Assembly: GCF_001467955.1 (NCBI RefSeq)
Contig: NZ_LNYR01000012.1
Coordinates: 216,325 to 280,324 of the forward strand
Direction: 5' to 3'
From: Legionella quateirensis
Lineage (GTDB): Bacteria; Pseudomonadota; Gammaproteobacteria; Legionellales; Legionellaceae
Length of the DNA: 64,000 nt
The stretch's first letter is position 1, and every line of letters starts with the position of its first letter. The notes beneath the pieces were generated by a model. It saw only the letters and a program-made list of their open reading frames with translations, ran no database searches and was not told where the DNA came from. Shown in pieces: positions 7,424-17,507 of this stretch. Position numbers and translations under genes: made by a program.

Positions 7424-9034
7424 TCAGAGGAGAACTCTTCTAATATCAGATAAATTATCACATATATAACGAGTAAATCGTGCAGCTTCAGCACCATCAA
7501 TTACTCTATGATCGTAAGATAAAGACAGAGGTAGCATTAATCTTGGCCTGAATTCTCCTTTATCATAAATCGGTTTAAATGAAGAACGCGATAATCCAAG
7601 AATCGCGACTTCCGGGCTATTTACTATGGGGGTAAATGAAGTACCACCAATACCTCCAAGACTGGAAATTGTAAAGCAGCCCCCAGACATATCTGCTGGC
7701 ATCAACCCTTTATCTCGCGCCTTGCCGCTTAATCGTGCCATTTCAAGAGCAATATCACTAACTGTCAGCTGATCTACATTTTTAATAACCGGTACTACCA
7801 AACCATTATTAGTCTCGACAGCAATGCCTATATTGCAATATTTTTTATAAATTAACTGTTCGCCGCTAGCATCTAACGATGAATTAAATTGCGGGTAAGC
7901 GTGTAAGGCCCTGCTAACTACTTTGCAAACAAATGCTAATATTGTCAGTTTGTAACCCGGTTCTTTGATACGTTCAGATTCTGATTTTCTAAATTTTTCT
8001 AAATCAGTGATGTCTGCCTCATCAAACTGAGTGACATGCGGAATGGTTATCCAGGAGCGATGTACATTGGCACCTGTTAATCGTTTTATTTTATTCAGTG
8101 GCTTGGATTCTATGTCACCGAATTTACTAAAATCAATTATTGGATTTGCTGGAAAATTAAAAGTACTTGCAGTCGGCTGTTCATTCAAGCGAGTCTTTAT
8201 ATAATTTTGTATGTCTTCCTTGGTAATGCGAGTTTTTCGTCCGCTACCTTTTACCAGGTGTAAATTAACCCCTAACTCTCTTGCCATTCGTCGTACTGCA
8301 GGACCTGCTGATATGACATCTGACAGCTCATTTGGTTCTGAGGCTGGTGTTATTTCTGGACGTGAAACAGCTACTGGAGTGGATTGAACCGGCTGTTCTT
8401 TAGTGTGTTCAGGTGCTTTAACGGGAGGTTCTTGTACTTCCAGATCTTCGGCCGTAGTAGCCTCCATGACTAATATTTGTGTGCCCTGTGCTACTTTATC
8501 ACCTAAATTAATTTTTAGTTCTTTAATTATCCCGGAATAAGGAGAAGGTATATCCATAGTCGCCTTATCTCCTTCAAGCGTAATCAAAGCCTGATCTTTC
8601 TCGATATTCATTCCAGGTTTTACCAGAATATCAATGACATCTACGTCGGTTGCACCACCTATGTCAGGAATGGTTACTTCGACTCTTGTGTTAGTGTTCC
8701 TGGCTATGGGTTTAGTTTCTTCAACCGTTTCAGTGGATTTACTGATTTGAGTGGTCTCAGTTAAGGTCTCATTTTTAGGGATGACAGCAGCCTGATCGGT
8801 TGATGCCACAAGGATTACATCCCCTTCGGATACTTTATCCCCAACTTTTAATGTGATCCGACTGATAGTTCCTTCTACAGGAGAAGGAATTTCCATACTC
8901 GCTTTATCCGATTCAAGAGTAATCAGCGGAGTATCAACATTTATTTGATCTCCAGCCTTAACTAATATCTCGATTACATCAACCTGAGTTGCACCGCCTA
9001 TATCAGGTATCTTTATTTCTATTTCATTTGCCAT
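7424..9034 (-). CDS. aceF: Dihydrolipoyl acetyltransferase, pyruvate dehydrogenase E2
   Basis: E2 core of pyruvate dehydrogenase, about 536 residues. Two lipoyl domains are visible, each with a lysine in a D-K-A-S/T-M motif (E-S-D-K-A-S-M near residue 44 and E-G-D-K-A-T-M near 140). A peripheral-subunit-binding domain follows near 245-285 (A-V-R-R-M-A-R-E-L-G-V). The C-terminal catalytic domain has the D-H-R-V-I-D-G active-site motif. Start chosen at 9034 because GAGGA precedes this ATG by a normal distance; an in-frame ATG at 9049 lacks a site. Two lipoyl domains is within the known range (one to three). It lies between aceE and lpdA. Confidence 0.97.
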   Translation of the reverse strand: MANEIEIKIPDIGGATQVDVIEILVKAGDQINVDTPLITLESDKASMEIPSPVEGTISRITLKVGDKVSEGDVILVASTDQAAVIPKNETLTETTQISKSTETVEETKPIARNTNTRVEVTIPDIGGATDVDVIDILVKPGMNIEKDQALITLEGDKATMDIPSPYSGIIKELKINLGDKVAQGTQILVMEATTAEDLEVQEPPVKAPEHTKEQPVQSTPVAVSRPEITPASEPNELSDVISAGPAVRRMARELGVNLHLVKGSGRKTRITKEDIQNYIKTRLNEQPTASTFNFPANPIIDFSKFGDIESKPLNKIKRLTGANVHRSWITIPHVTQFDEADITDLEKFRKSESERIKEPGYKLTILAFVCKVVSRALHAYPQFNSSLDASGEQLIYKKYCNIGIAVETNNGLVVPVIKNVDQLTVSDIALEMARLSGKARDKGLMPADMSGGCFTISSLGGIGGTSFTPIVNSPEVAILGLSRSSFKPIYDKGEFRPRLMLPLSLSYDHRVIDGAEAARFTRYICDNLSDIRRVLL

Positions 9035-9091
9035 ATCTATCCTCAGCATTCAGTTAAACTGTAGCAAAACCTTTGTACTCAGTTAGTTTAA

Positions 9092-11755
9092 CTAATGGGT
9101 AACTGGATCTAATTTATCTGGATTAATAGAGTAACGTTTTATCGCATCTACAACTTTAGATTTATCTATAGAACCTTCAGCAACCAATGCATTTAATGCT
9201 GCCAGGACTATATATTTTGCATCTACTTCAAAGAAATGTCGTAATCGTTCACGTGTGTCACTTCTTCCATAACCGTCTGTTCCTAATGTAACGTAGCGAT
9301 TGGGTACATAAGGACGAATCTGATCCGCGTAAATGCGCATATAATCTGTTGCGGCTATTACTGGTCCTTTACGATCTTTAAGCTGGGAAGCAACATACGA
9401 CTCCTGAGCTTCAGCTTCTGGATGCATCGCATTATGCCGCTCTTTGGCCAAGCCATCACGACGAAGTTCATTAAAGCTTGTTACGCTCCAAATATCCGAA
9501 GTGATTGAATAATCGTTTTCGAGCATTTCAGCTGCTTTTATCACTTCACGTAAAATAGTACCAGATCCCATTAATTGGACATGATTTTTAGATTTCTTTT
9601 TGCTGTCTTTAAATACGTACATTCCTCGAACTATGCCATCTTCGACCCCTTTTGGCATATCGGGTTGTAAATAATTTTCGTTCATTACTGTTATGTAATA
9701 GAACACGTTATCGCCCTTTTCATACATACGGTATAAACCATTCTGGATAATAACGGCCAGTTCATAGGCAAATGTAGGATCATAGGAGACGCAATTAGGT
9801 ATAGTCGAAGCATAAAGATGACTATGGCCATCTTGATGTTGTAATCCTTCTCCAGCCAATGTAGTACGTCCTGCTGTTCCTCCAAGTAAAAATCCTCGTG
9901 CCTGGATGTCACCTGCAGCCCAGGCTAAATCACCGATACGTTGGAATCCGAACATCGAATAATAGATATAAAAAGGAATCATCGTGAGTTTATTCGAGCT
10001 GTATGAAGTTGCGGCGGCAATCCATGAACAAAATGCTCCGGCTTCATTAATCCCTTCTTCAAGTATCTGTCCATCACGCGCTTCTTTGTAATACATTACC
10101 TGTTCACGATCTACCGGGGTATATAATTGACCAACTGGAGAATATATTCCGATTTGACGGAATAAGCCTTCCATACCGAAGGTTCGGCATTCATCAGGAA
10201 CAATGGGCACAATTCTGGAACTCAATTCTTTATTTTTCAGTAGTATTGATAAAATACGTACAAAAGCCATTGTTGTTGATATTTCTCTATCACCCAAGCC
10301 ATGAGTCACCGATGCAAATTCATCTAAAGGGGGAATTTGTAACGCTGGAACCTCTGTAGATCGGTGTGGTAAATATCCACCTAAAGCTTCTCTTTGCTTT
10401 TTGATGTATTTGATTTCAGGGCTATCGTCATCAGGCCTGTAAAAAGGTACTTCTGCAATTTTATCGTCACTGATGGGTATACTGAAACGATCTCTAAAAG
10501 CCTTTAATTGTTCCAGAGTCATTTTCTTTTGTTGGTGAGTAATATTCAGACCCTCACCCGCAGCACCCATTCCATAACCTTTAATGGTTTTAGCTAAAAT
10601 AACCGTAGGAGTTCCTTTATGTTCTACCGCCTGTGCATAAGCAGCGTATACTTTTTGAGGATCATGGCCACCACGATTCAGACGCCAAATCTCATCATCA
10701 CTCAGATTATCAACCATTTTCTTTAATTCGGGATATTGATTAAAGAAATGTTGTCTGACATAAGAACCGTCATTTGCTTTATAGGATTGATAGTCACCAT
10801 CAAGGCACTCTTCCATCCTTTTTTGCATCCAGCCTTCCTTATCGCGGGCAAATAGTGGATCCCAACGCCCACCCCAGATAACTTTAATCACATTCCAACC
10901 GGCACCCCTGAATAGACCTTCAAGCTCCTGTATTATTTTTCCGTTACCTCTAACGGGACCATCAAGCCTTTGTAAATTGCAATTTACAACAAAAATAAGG
11001 TTGTCCAGTTTTTCTCTGGCAGCAATACTTAATGCACCTACTGATTCTGGTTCATCCATTTCTCCATCGCCCAGGAATGCCCAGACTTTCCGACCTTCTG
11101 CTTTAATTAATCCTCTATTTTCAAGATATTTTAAAAAACGAGCCTGATAAATTGCTTGTAAGGGGCCAAGTCCCATTGATACAGTCGGAAATTGCCAAAA
11201 ATCGTGCATAAGCCAAGGATGTGGGTAAGAAGATAGCCCATCAACGTCAACTTCCTGTCTGAATTTTTGTAGTTTTGATTCAGAAAGTCGTCCCTCAAGA
11301 AATGCTCGTGCATAAATTCCTGGTGAAGAATGACCTTGAATATAGAGCAGATCACCACCATTTTCTCCATTAGGACCTTTAAAGAAATAATTAAATCCTG
11401 TTTCATATAAAGTTGAAGAAGATGCATAAGACGCGATATGCCCTCCTAATTCAGGAGCGTATTTTCCAGCCCGTAGAACCATTGCAACAGCATTCCAGCG
11501 AAGCAAGGCATTAATCCGTTTACCAAGACCCTCATCAGGAGGCATTTGTTTCTCTTCATGAGGTTTAATGGTATTTCTATAAGGAGTATTAATAGAGCTG
11601 GTTAATTTAACTCCTTCAGCATTAGCTTTATTCAAGAGTTGTTGTAAAAGAAATGCAGCACGCTCACTACCATCATTGGCAAAAACAGATTGCAGGGCAT
11701 CCAGCCATTCACGTGTTTCAATTGGATCCAAATCAAAATTAGTTTCATTTGCCAT
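9092..11755 (-). CDS. aceE: Pyruvate dehydrogenase E1 component (homodimeric type)
   Basis: An 887-residue thiamine-diphosphate enzyme that decarboxylates pyruvate and acetylates the lipoyl groups of E2. Length matches the single-chain gammaproteobacterial E1. The cofactor motif is visible as G-D-G-E-M-D-E-P near residue 228, ending in V-V-N-C-N-L-Q. G-L-Q-H-Q-D-G-H-S lies in the C-terminal half. A GGGGAA ribosome binding site precedes the ATG. The upstream lipoprotein gene ends only 26 bases before, so aceE may be co-transcribed with the kef-ampE-lipoprotein genes in addition to any promoter of its own. Confidence 0.98.
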   Translation of the reverse strand: MANETNFDLDPIETREWLDALQSVFANDGSERAAFLLQQLLNKANAEGVKLTSSINTPYRNTIKPHEEKQMPPDEGLGKRINALLRWNAVAMVLRAGKYAPELGGHIASYASSSTLYETGFNYFFKGPNGENGGDLLYIQGHSSPGIYARAFLEGRLSESKLQKFRQEVDVDGLSSYPHPWLMHDFWQFPTVSMGLGPLQAIYQARFLKYLENRGLIKAEGRKVWAFLGDGEMDEPESVGALSIAAREKLDNLIFVVNCNLQRLDGPVRGNGKIIQELEGLFRGAGWNVIKVIWGGRWDPLFARDKEGWMQKRMEECLDGDYQSYKANDGSYVRQHFFNQYPELKKMVDNLSDDEIWRLNRGGHDPQKVYAAYAQAVEHKGTPTVILAKTIKGYGMGAAGEGLNITHQQKKMTLEQLKAFRDRFSIPISDDKIAEVPFYRPDDDSPEIKYIKKQREALGGYLPHRSTEVPALQIPPLDEFASVTHGLGDREISTTMAFVRILSILLKNKELSSRIVPIVPDECRTFGMEGLFRQIGIYSPVGQLYTPVDREQVMYYKEARDGQILEEGINEAGAFCSWIAAATSYSSNKLTMIPFYIYYSMFGFQRIGDLAWAAGDIQARGFLLGGTAGRTTLAGEGLQHQDGHSHLYASTIPNCVSYDPTFAYELAVIIQNGLYRMYEKGDNVFYYITVMNENYLQPDMPKGVEDGIVRGMYVFKDSKKKSKNHVQLMGSGTILREVIKAAEMLENDYSITSDIWSVTSFNELRRDGLAKERHNAMHPEAEAQESYVASQLKDRKGPVIAATDYMRIYADQIRPYVPNRYVTLGTDGYGRSDTRERLRHFFEVDAKYIVLAALNALVAEGSIDKSKVVDAIKRYSINPDKLDPVTH

Positions 11756-11781
11756 GAAAAAGTTCCCCGACTTTCAAAATT

Positions 11782-12171
11782 TTATGTACAGTATGGTACA
11801 GCTTGTAATCGTTTTTGTATTACACCAGTACAACCTTGTTTGCAGGTTAAGTAGTCCGATGTACAGTTACACGTTACTTTGCGGCATTGTAGTGGATCAC
11901 GGTAAGAATTCAACCCACGTGACACATATCCCCCTTGAACTTGTTTGTCATGCACATATCCCAGGTAATTCATTGCTGCCTCATCTGATGCAATTAATGA
12001 ACATCTTGGGCAGTTATTGGAACACTGTTGCTTGCATGAATCGGCACGCTGCTCACATAATTGCAAACATTGGCTTAGTTCCTTGGACTTACCTATGCCG
12101 GGTTGTTGCGTAGCACAACCCGATAGCACCAAAAGTACTATGCAAAAAATGAAGCGTAAAAAGTAGTTCAT
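11782..12171 (-). CDS. Small cysteine-rich lipoprotein
   Basis: A 129-residue protein with a lipobox (L-V-L-S-G-C, Cys near residue 19), so it should be a lipidated envelope protein. The mature part is packed with cysteines in C-x3-C and C-x2-C spacing (C-L-Q-L-C, C-K-Q-Q-C, C-P-R-C, C-N-C), about 14 in all. This suggests disulfide bonding or metal binding. I do not recognise a family. It sits between ampE and aceE on the same strand with short gaps (37 and 26 bases). Confidence 0.8.
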   Translation of the reverse strand: MNYFLRFIFCIVLLVLSGCATQQPGIGKSKELSQCLQLCEQRADSCKQQCSNNCPRCSLIASDEAAMNYLGYVHDKQVQGGYVSRGLNSYRDPLQCRKVTCNCTSDYLTCKQGCTGVIQKRLQAVPYCT

Positions 12172-12208
12172 AGTTTAGTCCTACAATAAATTATGGTGAA
12201 TTACATCT

Positions 12209-12961
12209 TTAGAGCCATGCAATTAATGTAAATAACGCAATGAAAACCACTAATACTATAGCCGCATGTTCTACCAAGGCTTCAGCATTGGGTATCGGTA
12301 TATCATCAGATTCATTGATTCGAACAGCTTGTAAACCACATTCACTTAATATTTGGTTGTTGGAATCAGGGTTGTTAAGAAAATATTGCATAAAGGTTGC
12401 AAAACCACGTTGAAAATTCCCTACCAATAAAAACAGTAAAGCGGTAATACGTGCAGGTACCCATTCAAGGATTTCAGTAACCTGTTTAGCCTGCGAGCTT
12501 ACTTCATCATAGTTTTTGCATAATGTGAATAATCTATAAATCAAAACAGCAATTGGTCCAGCGAGTATATACCAGAAAATGACAGCAAATAATTGACTGT
12601 TTACCAGGGCAAAATAATCACCGATAAATTCACTGTGGTTATTTTTTGAATCAGTTTCAGAAAGAGGATAAAAAGCATTCTGAGGACCAAGGCAATAGAA
12701 AAAAATCAAAGTACTTAAAAGTAATCCTGTAAAACCAAAAAAAAGATTATGAAAAATTAGATAAATAATTGAAGTAGTTAAAACAATGGGCAGTATTAAT
12801 GCGGCTAAATACAGCCATGGATTGTTATTATGAGAGCGCTTCTCAACAGCATTGGTTATAACTAAAAAATAATCTCCAAACCATGAAAATCGTTGATAGG
12901 ATAGCGAATGGATCAAAAAGCGTTCACTAAGCAAGCACAATACTACAACCAGTAATTTCAT
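12209..12961 (-). CDS. AmpE-like inner-membrane protein
   Basis: A 250-residue protein with about four hydrophobic segments and the AmpE layout: an N-terminal helix containing S-E-R-F, a polar stretch, then I-L-E-W-V-P-A-R-I-T near residue 165, followed by a C-terminal helix. E. coli AmpE has W-V-P-V-R-L at the same place. AmpE is a membrane partner of the AmpD amidase in beta-lactamase and muropeptide signalling, but its mechanism is poorly known and no ampD lies nearby. Four bases separate it from the end of the Kef gene, so the two are probably translated together. Confidence 0.75.
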   Translation of the reverse strand: MKLLVVVLCLLSERFLIHSLSYQRFSWFGDYFLVITNAVEKRSHNNNPWLYLAALILPIVLTTSIIYLIFHNLFFGFTGLLLSTLIFFYCLGPQNAFYPLSETDSKNNHSEFIGDYFALVNSQLFAVIFWYILAGPIAVLIYRLFTLCKNYDEVSSQAKQVTEILEWVPARITALLFLLVGNFQRGFATFMQYFLNNPDSNNQILSECGLQAVRINESDDIPIPNAEALVEHAAIVLVVFIALFTLIAWL

Positions 12962-12965
12962 AATA

Positions 12966-14138
12966 TTAATCCTTACGCATTTTATCTGAAAGGGCTATGG
13001 GTGTTGGGTATTTCAATACTACAAGGTACGATGAAACTATAAAAGTTAAAATAGTCGTTGCCTGGATTAAATTGGAAGCGACATCAGAGATGAGTTTAGT
13101 ACTTAAAGCAATACTTGCAACAAGTAATGAAAACTCACTTCCCTGTCCAAGTCGTACACCTACTTCTTTGGCAACTTGTTTTTTCTCACCTGCTCTGAAC
13201 AGCAGGATATAAAATAATAATGGTTTAATAATTAGGATTAATGCGGCAAGAATTACCGCTGGAATAACTACTTGCGCGGCATAACTGAAATTAAACGTTG
13301 CTCCAATTGTAAAGAAAAACATAACCAGGAAAAAATCCCTTAAAGGCTTCAAGCTTTCTGCTATAAATAGAGAAATGGGACTTGCTGCCAAAGCTACACC
13401 GGCCACGAAAGCACCTATATCTTCTGAAAGCCCTAATTTTTGTGCAAGTACAGATAATCCGAGACACCACCCTATCGACAGTAGAAAGACATATTCCTGG
13501 GTTCTATCGAAACGTGCGAGCAGTTTTATTAATATGTAACGTTCAAATGCAAAAGCAAATAAACATAATGCTGGAAGTGCAATAAGAACCAGCATTAAAT
13601 CATCTAGCGATAATCCACCTCCCTGATGGGCTCCATTAATCAGGATTAATATAATTATCGCAATGACGTCCTGCATTAACAAGACACTTATCATTACTTC
13701 ACCCGTGTGCTGATGATGCAAGATGGTTGTGGGAAGTAACTTTAAGCCTATGATGGTACTTGAGAACATCATTGATGCACCGAGAACCCATGATTCTGTA
13801 ACAGTAAGTCCAAACCATCTTCCTATGCCATAAGCTATGCCTGCAAAGAGAACAGAGCTTACTATCGCTATCCAGGTCACTTTCTTTAACATGTGAACCA
13901 GATTTTGTGGCTGCAAATGAAGACCGAGTAAAAAAAGAAGGAACACAATTCCTATATCGCCAATTTGCTGTACGGTAGTTACATCGGATACCAGTTTTAA
14001 ACCCCAAGGACCAAATACGGCACCCAATAAGATATAAGCAACCAGTAAGGATTGTCTGGTGTACAAAACCAGAGTGGAAAAGAATGCAGCCCCAGCAAAT
14101 ATTAAAAATATTGTATAAAATACAGAGCCATTATGCAT
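12966..14138 (-). CDS. Kef-type cation:proton antiporter, membrane domain only
   Basis: A 390-residue CPA2-family antiporter with 11-13 predicted membrane helices. Family landmarks include F-G-P-W-G-L-K-L near residue 43, S-S-T-I-I-G-L-K near 128 and G-A-F-V-A-G-V-A-L-A near 245. It lacks the cytoplasmic NAD-binding (RCK/TrkA-N) domain of KefB/KefC, so it is not gated in the usual way. First gene of a probable operon with ampE and the lipoprotein. K+ or Na+ exchange is the family role; the ion cannot be told from sequence. Confidence 0.88.
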   Translation of the reverse strand: MHNGSVFYTIFLIFAGAAFFSTLVLYTRQSLLVAYILLGAVFGPWGLKLVSDVTTVQQIGDIGIVFLLFLLGLHLQPQNLVHMLKKVTWIAIVSSVLFAGIAYGIGRWFGLTVTESWVLGASMMFSSTIIGLKLLPTTILHHQHTGEVMISVLLMQDVIAIIILILINGAHQGGGLSLDDLMLVLIALPALCLFAFAFERYILIKLLARFDRTQEYVFLLSIGWCLGLSVLAQKLGLSEDIGAFVAGVALAASPISLFIAESLKPLRDFFLVMFFFTIGATFNFSYAAQVVIPAVILAALILIIKPLLFYILLFRAGEKKQVAKEVGVRLGQGSEFSLLVASIALSTKLISDVASNLIQATTILTFIVSSYLVVLKYPTPIALSDKMRKD

Positions 14139-14370
14139 TGGTAGAGTGCCTCATAAATAAATTGGATATTGATAATCAGATTTTTATGTAATTTTATCCA
14201 TTAATCCCTGAATTAGCTATTAATTATTCTGTTTCCGGACTTAATTTATTAATATTGAAAAATATAGCGGTATTCAGTTTGTTTTATAAGATTACAGTCA
14301 ACAGAATAATTGTCGTAATCACATATTAAATATTCAAACTGAAAACAGCACGCACAGATTCATTTTTTTG

Positions 14371-14393
14371 GATCCGGGGTATAAACCCGGATC
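14371..14393. terminator. Stem-loop downstream of rlpA
   Basis: Perfect 8-base arms GATCCGGG and CCCGGATC around a 7-base loop, 9 bases beyond the rlpA stop codon. On the rlpA strand it is followed by an A-run rather than a T-run, so it may stabilise the 3' end instead of being an efficient terminator. Confidence 0.55.
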
Positions 14394-14402
14394 AATGCAT
14401 TA

Positions 14403-15242
14403 TTATATTAATACCGAAAAGGAGCCTGTTACCCCATTTTGGGCTAATTTAGTTTTGAGGTTATCCGACATGGCTTTATTACCAAAAGGCCCGACTCGTA
14501 CAACATAGTGTTGCTGATAATGCTCAATAAAAACAGGTGATGGTGTAATATGAACCAATTTTTCTTTAAGTTTTTTTGCAAGAGCTTCGGATGAAAATGC
14601 GCCCGCTTGAAGATAATAATGCGCAACACCAGCAGGTCCCTTCAATGTTTCAATTTCTACATTCGCGGTGCCTTTGGGAAATACGCCCAATTTTAGAGCA
14701 GCTGCATAGGACAGATCGATGACACGATCTGCGTGAAAAGGACCTCTATCGTTTACTTTAACTACAGCTGAACGACCATTATCCAGATTTTTTACTTTGA
14801 CATAAGTGGGTAATGGCAGTGTTTTATGGGCTGCTGTCATTACATACATATTATACGGCTCACCACTGGAGGTTCGTTGTTTGTGAAATTTTGTACCATA
14901 CCACGATGCAACGCCTCTTGTTTTATATCCGCTAGAACTTTTCATTACTTTATATGCCCTTCCATCAACATAATATTCCGAAGGATTTCCATAGCGGCTT
15001 AGAGGTTCGTTGGCAGGTACAGGCTCTTTAAAACTGAGTTTCTTTTGTTGGGAAGGAGCCCCATCCTGTTGAATGGTATATCGATTATTTTTATTTTTAT
15101 ATCGGTCATAAACCGAACCTTGCTGGTATTGGCGAGAATGATTTGAATTGTTCTTTCCAGAAGATGTTGATGATGAATCGGGGGAGTTAGTAGTTTGACA
15201 ACTTGAAAGTAAAATAGTTAAAACTATAAGTATTTTTCGCAT
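14403..15242 (-). CDS. rlpA: RlpA-type septal lytic transglycosylase lipoprotein
   Basis: A 279-residue lipoprotein (lipobox L-L-S-S-C near residue 14). A Ser/Asn-rich low-complexity linker follows. The double-psi beta-barrel domain lies at about 108-205 (G-V-A-S-W-Y-G, R-T-S-S-G-E-P-Y, V-N-D-R-G-P-F). A C-terminal SPOR domain at about 208-279 binds denuded peptidoglycan at the septum. RlpA cleaves glycan strands lacking stem peptides in Pseudomonas. It diverges from dacA, another cell-wall gene, across a 192-base gap. Confidence 0.95.
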   Translation of the reverse strand: MRKILIVLTILLSSCQTTNSPDSSSTSSGKNNSNHSRQYQQGSVYDRYKNKNNRYTIQQDGAPSQQKKLSFKEPVPANEPLSRYGNPSEYYVDGRAYKVMKSSSGYKTRGVASWYGTKFHKQRTSSGEPYNMYVMTAAHKTLPLPTYVKVKNLDNGRSAVVKVNDRGPFHADRVIDLSYAAALKLGVFPKGTANVEIETLKGPAGVAHYYLQAGAFSSEALAKKLKEKLVHITPSPVFIEHYQQHYVVRVGPFGNKAMSDNLKTKLAQNGVTGSFSVLI

Positions 15243-15434
15243 GTTCTCTTAATTTTTATTATTATTTTTTTCTAATATACCTAAATTTATAAAGAATTCG
15301 TAGTTTTGTATTTAATTAATTTGGAATATTGGAAAATCACTGAAAATATTATCAATATTTGCATCATGCTATTTGGATGCCTGCAAAAGGCTGTGTTAAG
15401 ATAACACCATTTTGCAACTACTTCAGGTAACAAC

Positions 15435-16655
15435 ATGACTAAAGCCACGTCTTTTTTATTGACGACCCTGTTTTTTATTACATTATTTGTACAATCCAGC
15501 AATTCGGTTGCCGAGGACTCTTTACCCACAGACCTGGCGAAACCCTCCCCTACTATATCAAACAAACCACTAGTAACTCCTGCTGCCCCTATTTTAAACG
15601 CCAAAGCATATATTCTTATTGATGTGAATAGTGGAAAAATTATTGCTGAAAAAAACAGTGATGAGCGTTTACCTCCTGCAAGCTTGACTAAAATGATGAC
15701 TTTGTATGTAGTTTCTAATGCGCTGCATCATGAACAAATTCATTTAAACGACAGTGTTCGAGTGAGCCGTGATGCATGGAAAATTGGCGGTTCGCGCATG
15801 TTTATTAAAGAAGGCCAACAAGTTTCAGTCGAAGAATTGTTAAAAGGTATTATTGTTGATTCAGGAAATGATGCCTGTGTCGCAATGGCCGAACACATTG
15901 GTGGAACTGAAGGAGCCTTTACTGAAATAATGAACCAGCAGGCTCAAAACCTGGGAATGAAGAACAGTCATTTTACTGACAGTACCGGGCTTCCTGATCC
16001 TAATTTATATACAACGGCAAAAGATTTGGCCATTTTGGGTCGTGCGTTGGTCTCTGACTTCCCTCAATATTATGGATGGTATAAACAAAAATGGTTTACT
16101 TATAATGGAATCCGTCAACCTAACAGAAATCGTTTGTTATGGCGTGATAACCAGGTAGATGGAATAAAAACTGGCCATACTAATGAAGCTGGATTTTGCC
16201 TTGTTTCATCTGCAAAACGCGACAACATGCGTTTACTGGCAGTTGTACTTGGTGAGCCAAATGATTCATCACGTGCTGACGATAGTGAAAAGTTACTCAA
16301 TTATGGATTTAGATTTTTTGAAACACACCAACTCTACAAATCGGGTCAATCCATAACGGAACTTCCTCTTTATAAAGGATCAGTAGATAAAGTTACAGTT
16401 GGTTTGACTGATGATCAGTTTATTACGATACCCGCAGGTCAATACCAAAGACTTAATATTTCAACCAAAATACCTGCTTATTTGCAGGCTCCCGTTAAGA
16501 AAGGGGATAAAGTTGGTGATTTGGTTGTTCAATTTGATAACAATATTATTTCAACTCGACCACTTTACGCCCTTCAAACAATCGAAACTGGCGGTTTTTA
16601 CACGCGTACTAAGGATTCAATTCGCTTGGCCTTCAAACGATGGTTTGGTTCTTAG
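15435..16655 (+). CDS. dacA: D-alanyl-D-alanine carboxypeptidase (PBP5/6 type)
   Basis: A 406-residue periplasmic serine peptidase that trims the terminal D-Ala of peptidoglycan stem peptides. It has an N-terminal signal peptide, the S-x-x-K nucleophile in A-S-L-T-K-M near residue 78, S-G-N near 140 and K-T-G-H near 244. A PBP5-type C-terminal beta domain ends in a basic amphipathic helix (D-S-I-R-L-A-F-K-R-W) for membrane attachment. First gene of a plus-strand run with dat, ybeD, lipB and lssY at gaps of 12 bases or less, so probably one transcript. Confidence 0.96.
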   Translation: MTKATSFLLTTLFFITLFVQSSNSVAEDSLPTDLAKPSPTISNKPLVTPAAPILNAKAYILIDVNSGKIIAEKNSDERLPPASLTKMMTLYVVSNALHHEQIHLNDSVRVSRDAWKIGGSRMFIKEGQQVSVEELLKGIIVDSGNDACVAMAEHIGGTEGAFTEIMNQQAQNLGMKNSHFTDSTGLPDPNLYTTAKDLAILGRALVSDFPQYYGWYKQKWFTYNGIRQPNRNRLLWRDNQVDGIKTGHTNEAGFCLVSSAKRDNMRLLAVVLGEPNDSSRADDSEKLLNYGFRFFETHQLYKSGQSITELPLYKGSVDKVTVGLTDDQFITIPAGQYQRLNISTKIPAYLQAPVKKGDKVGDLVVQFDNNIISTRPLYALQTIETGGFYTRTKDSIRLAFKRWFGS

Positions 16656-16667
16656 GGTTATCGATAG

Positions 16668-17504
16668 ATGAATATCGCATATGTTAATGGAGAATACTGT
16701 AATCTGACGGACGCCAAAATTTCAATCTTTGATCGAGGTTTTCTTTTTGGCGATGCTGTCTATGAAGTATTACCCGTTTATCATGGCCAGCCTTATTTTG
16801 TAGAACGGCATATAGATCGTCTCAATTCTAATTTGCAAAAAATTAAAATTGAGACGCCCGATATGGATTGGAATAAACTAATACATAAACTTATTTCTGA
16901 AAATAATGGTGGTGATTTACAGATATACATTCAGGTTACTCGAGGTAATCAAGGCGCTCGTAAGCACGATATTCCATCCCAAATTAAACCTTCCGTTATT
17001 GCATTTACGCTACATACTTCCTATCCAACTCAACAGGAAAAAGAGCGAGGACTTAATGCAAAATTGATAGAAGATATTCGTTGGGATCGTTGTGATATAA
17101 AGACAACCTCACTGCTCGCCAATATACTACTGAATGATGAAGCTGTATCCTCAGGTTTTCATACCTCGATTCTGGTACGCGATGGACTTGTAACAGAAGG
17201 AAGTACATCAAATGTATTTATTGTTACTCATGACAATGTAATTAAAACTCCTAAATTAACTCATTTCTGTTTACCAGGAGTCACTCGACAAGTAGCTATT
17301 GAGTTAATAAATCAGTTAAATTTGAATTTTATTGAAGATAATATTGAGTCTTCTGAATTATTTAATGCAAAGGAACTTTGGATCAGCAGTACTACCAAAG
17401 AAATTTTTCCAATTACCAGACTTAATGATTCACTCATTAATCAAGGTCATGTTGGAGATTATTGGCGTATAATAAATGAATCATATCAACGATTAATACA
17501 TTAA
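16668..17504 (+). CDS. dat: D-amino-acid aminotransferase (class IV PLP)
   Basis: A 278-residue fold-type IV aminotransferase. The N-terminal Y-V-N-G-E-Y, then I-F-D-R-G-F-L-F-G-D-A-V-Y-E, and the PLP lysine in D-I-K-T-T-S-L-L-A-N near residue 145 match D-alanine transaminases. E-G-S-T-S-N-V-F near 185 is the family cofactor loop. The enzyme interconverts D-Ala and D-Glu with their keto acids. Placement 12 bases after dacA suggests reuse of D-Ala released from the wall. A branched-chain aminotransferase (IlvE) is less likely because the length and the R-x-H arrangement fit Dat. Confidence 0.9.
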   Translation: MNIAYVNGEYCNLTDAKISIFDRGFLFGDAVYEVLPVYHGQPYFVERHIDRLNSNLQKIKIETPDMDWNKLIHKLISENNGGDLQIYIQVTRGNQGARKHDIPSQIKPSVIAFTLHTSYPTQQEKERGLNAKLIEDIRWDRCDIKTTSLLANILLNDEAVSSGFHTSILVRDGLVTEGSTSNVFIVTHDNVIKTPKLTHFCLPGVTRQVAIELINQLNLNFIEDNIESSELFNAKELWISSTTKEIFPITRLNDSLINQGHVGDYWRIINESYQRLIH

Positions 17505-17507
17505 ATT

